Shown here: piece after piece, positions 61,963 to 64,000 of the stretch
Layout: each line of letters opens with the position of its first letter
How positions within the stretch are numbered: the first letter of the stretch is position 1
NCBI RefSeq assembly: GCF_030384665.1
Contig: NC_083673.1
Location: 434,001 to 498,000 of the forward strand
Direction: 5' to 3'
Source of the DNA: Lodderomyces elongisporus
Lineage: Eukaryota > Ascomycota > Pichiomycetes > Serinales > Debaryomycetaceae
Length of the DNA: 64,000 nt
Notes under the pieces: model-generated
Seen by the model: the letters and a program-made list of their open reading frames with translations, nothing else
What the model was told of the DNA's origin: nothing
The model's database searches: none
Made by a program: the position numbers and the translations under genes

Positions 61963-63546
61963 TTAGTTTCCCAATAACTCTTGGGCTTCTGCTCCTGTTT
62001 CTGCTCCTGCTCCTGCTCCTGTTTCCCCAATCAGCTGTTGTTGCTGTGGCTCGACATTCCCGGTCTCCAAGTTTCTTAAACTTTGACTATTTCTCAATTC
62101 GTAAAGTCTTATTTTTTTCCGGATTCTTTTGAGTTGCCATTTAATTGGCACCAAAGGCAAAGTCCCATGTCTCTCTTCGTACAACTTTATTCTCAACCAG
62201 ACAATAACCAAAAGCCAATAGGTAAAATATGTTATAACGCTTCCGTATGTTGCAGAATTTGTCCAACCAAATATGGCATTAAACACCATCCACCATCCGT
62301 CTTTCAATCCGTTGCAACAATTGACATGCCAAACACTCTTGGCAATATCGTACGAGCCAGGACCGCTTCCGGTTTCATTGACATCAAGACCACCACAATT
62401 TCTCACAAACTGTTCCAACTCCAAGAACCAAACACCACGGCTCATAAGGCCGGCACTAACAATGTAAAGGAAACATGTTGAACAGATGAGGAAATATTGT
62501 AACGAGAGTTTGTTGCCTCCTTGATATAATAAATATCCAATGAGTGAGCCAAATGCAATACCACAGGCAATGGAAAGTGGGATCGAGGTTAGCGGTTGCG
62601 ACATACCAATGCCGCCAATAAACACCACTGCTTCCAAACCTTCTCTCAAGGTGGTGATCAATGGTAAAATAGCTAAAAAGTATCTCTTATTGAAGCCCAG
62701 TTTGTTTTGCCCCTTCTGTTTCCTACCTCTACGAGATACCAATGGCGATTTCGAGGGTCTTGGTGTGCTACTTGTCAATGGAACACTTTCAGATTCAGAG
62801 CTAGATCTTGTGCCACCATAGTTATATATCTCTTCTTCGGCACTAAGAACCTCATTGTTGATGTCATTGGCAATGTCATTATTATTGATGTCACCATCAA
62901 CATTGCCCTCCATTGCATTTTTATTGCTGGCATTAGTGTCATTATTGTCATCACCAATTTTCGCAATTTCTTCTTCTCCTTGCTCGTCCAACTCATTTTC
63001 GTAGTCATCATTATCGTTATATGCGTCACCCAACTTGATCCACCATTTCAATTTCATCACTTTATTTATCCTTAACAACCCAATACCCATAACGGTGATG
63101 ATTAAACTGGACAAGAGAGAGAATACGCCCTCCCATACTCTTTCCGTGTAGGACCAGTAATCTTTGCCGATGATGTAAAATGCAAGTATAAAGATGAGGC
63201 CAATAATAAAACAAATGACAAGACCCAAGATGGCGCCTACCCAGACTTGTAATTTCAACTTTCTCTGAACTTGCAAGAGGTGCGTGGATCCACCTTTGTG
63301 CAGTGAGGTGCTACTGCTCACACGGCTCAGCGATGGTCCTGCAACTTCGGTTTGTTCATCTTGTTCTTGTTGTTGTTGTTGTTGTTGTTGCTGCTGCTGC
63401 TGCTGCTTCTTTTTTGGGTCATCTGTCTTGTGTGATCTTTGGTTGATAAATGATAGTAGAACAGAGATGATGATAGCAGTCTCCAAAGTCTCTCGTAGGA
63501 TGATAAAGAAGATTTGGATGGAGAAGTAATCTTCAAACTCAATCAT
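61963..63546 (-). CDS. FTH1: Fth1, vacuolar iron permease (FTR1 family)
   Basis: A 527-residue member of the oxidase-dependent iron transporter family. The N-terminus F-E-D-Y-F-S-I-Q-I-F-F-I and the first R-E-T-L-E motif (18-22), the second R-E-G-L-E (301-305) and G-P-G-S-Y-D-I-A-x-S-V-W-H-V-N-C-C-N match yeast Fth1 rather than plasma-membrane Ftr1. Fth1 pairs with the multicopper oxidase Fet5 to export iron from the vacuole. The R-E-x-L-E glutamates bind iron. Poly-Gln (about 49-60) and acidic/Asn (about 170-245) inserts lie in loops, making it longer than yeast Fth1 (465). All CTG codons found fall in loops or tails, none in membrane segments. It converges with ATP3. Confidence 0.94.
   Translation of the reverse strand: MIEFEDYFSIQIFFIILRETLETAIIISVLLSFINQRSHKTDDPKKKQQQQQQQQQQQQQEQDEQTEVAGPSLSRVSSSTSLHKGGSTHLLQVQRKLKLQVWVGAILGLVICFIIGLIFILAFYIIGKDYWSYTERVWEGVFSLLSSLIITVMGIGLLRINKVMKLKWWIKLGDAYNDNDDYENELDEQGEEEIAKIGDDNNDTNASNKNAMEGNVDGDINNNDIANDINNEVLSAEEEIYNYGGTRSSSESESVPLTSSTPRPSKSPLVSRRGRKQKGQNKLGFNKRYFLAILPLITTLREGLEAVVFIGGIGMSQPLTSIPLSIACGIAFGSLIGYLLYQGGNKLSLQYFLICSTCFLYIVSAGLMSRGVWFLELEQFVRNCGGLDVNETGSGPGSYDIAKSVWHVNCCNGLKDGWWMVFNAIFGWTNSATYGSVITYFTYWLLVIVWLRIKLYEERHGTLPLVPIKWQLKRIRKKIRLYELRNSQSLRNLETGNVEPQQQQLIGETGAGAGAETGAEAQELLGN
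63361..63412. repeat. CAA/CAG repeat coding for poly-Gln in FTH1
   Basis: TTG/CTG triplets on the plus strand, i.e. CAA/CAG codons on the coding strand, giving about a dozen Gln in the loop after the first membrane segment of FTH1. Confidence 0.9.
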
Positions 63547-64000
63547 GACTTTTTTTGTAGATGCTATATCACAATATCGGTGCCGATACTGGTATTAGAA
63601 TTGATGATTGTGGAATTATCACTAGTTTTCAAATGACTCGTATGCCCTCTCTCAAACTCAAGAAACAAATGAAAAAAAAATTTGTTAAAGAAAAAAAAAA
63701 GGAAACAGAAAAGAAAAGAAAAGAAAGGGAAAGAAAACGAGGTGGGAGTTAAAAGAAGATGTAGGTAAACTCAAATGTGGAAGAAGAAAGACGAAAGGAA
63801 AAAGTTGGCGTAGTGAGGTCAAAGAAGGTTATATGATATGGAGATATGAGTTGATTTATTTTAAAGCGCCAGTTGGAAAATAATAATGGTTGTACCTTGA
63901 TGCAAAAAGCAAAATGAAAAATAAAAAAAGAAAAGAAAAAAAATTATAATAAATACAACATCTACAACTTCTGAATAGATTAACAAAATTAGGTTGAAAG
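63547..64000. promoter_or_regulatory. FTH1 upstream region
   Basis: 454 bases to the window end, purine-rich (A/G runs at 63660-63740 and 63915-63945). No gene or clear iron-responsive element was recognised. Confidence 0.5.

Noticed and set aside
1..64000. tRNA genes, LTRs, transposon or viral remnants
   Set aside because: Scanning gaps for GGTTCGA-type B boxes on both strands gave no good match, and no reverse transcriptase, integrase, transposase or long terminal repeat was seen.

Overview
The window is nuclear DNA of a budding yeast. I place it in the CUG-Ser1 (Candida/Lodderomyces) clade, possibly close to Lodderomyces. The grounds are: AT-rich intergenic DNA; nearly intronless, compact genes with TTG as the main Leu codon; two introns with GTATGT donors and (T/C)ACTAAC branch points; a nuclear complex I subunit gene, which Saccharomycetaceae lack; CTG codons that avoid membrane segments and sit in Ser/Gln-rich tracts; and many poly-Q, poly-S, poly-N and acidic runs. 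The species is inference. Residue numbers below do not depend on how CTG is decoded, but every CTG should be read as Ser if the clade call is right.

Left part (1-19 kb): an MFS transporter; a Ser/Gln-rich protein with weak Vid24/GID4-like features; COX23 (mitochondrial CX9C protein) divergent from SRP54 (signal recognition particle GTPase); TAF10 (TFIID/SAGA) divergent from MTC5/SEA3 (SEA complex, TORC1 control); ERG27 (sterol 3-keto reductase), which has a sterol response element-like site; and CTF18 (alternative PCNA loader).

Middle (19-45 kb): LAA1 (giant HEAT-repeat AP-1 partner), an NDL1/NudE-like coiled-coil protein, a LAG1/LAC1 ceramide synthase, a small unidentified ORF, HSE1 (ESCRT-0), SFT1 (Golgi SNARE), CAP1 (actin capping alpha subunit) and UFD4 (HECT ubiquitin ligase). 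A 4-kb gene-free stretch rich in simple repeats then separates UFD4 from BOI2.

Right part (45-64 kb): BOI2 (polarity scaffold), CDC27 (APC/C TPR subunit), a DAL5-family permease with GATA sites upstream, CWH43 (GPI-lipid remodelling), a spliced complex I 12-kDa (NDUFB10-like) subunit, spliced ATP3 (F1 gamma) and FTH1 (vacuolar iron permease).

The genes are ordinary single-copy housekeeping genes. Several share themes (Golgi/endosome traffic: LAA1, HSE1, SFT1; mitochondria: COX23, complex I subunit, ATP3), but nothing shows a functional cluster. I found no transposon, tRNA, rRNA, CRISPR or viral element. I did not find an obviously new system. The best leads are a structured, PACE-like dyad upstream of HSE1, a small unannotatable ORF at 30.3-30.6 kb, the 4-kb desert, tandem in-frame splice acceptors in the complex I gene, and the CTG-codon distribution.
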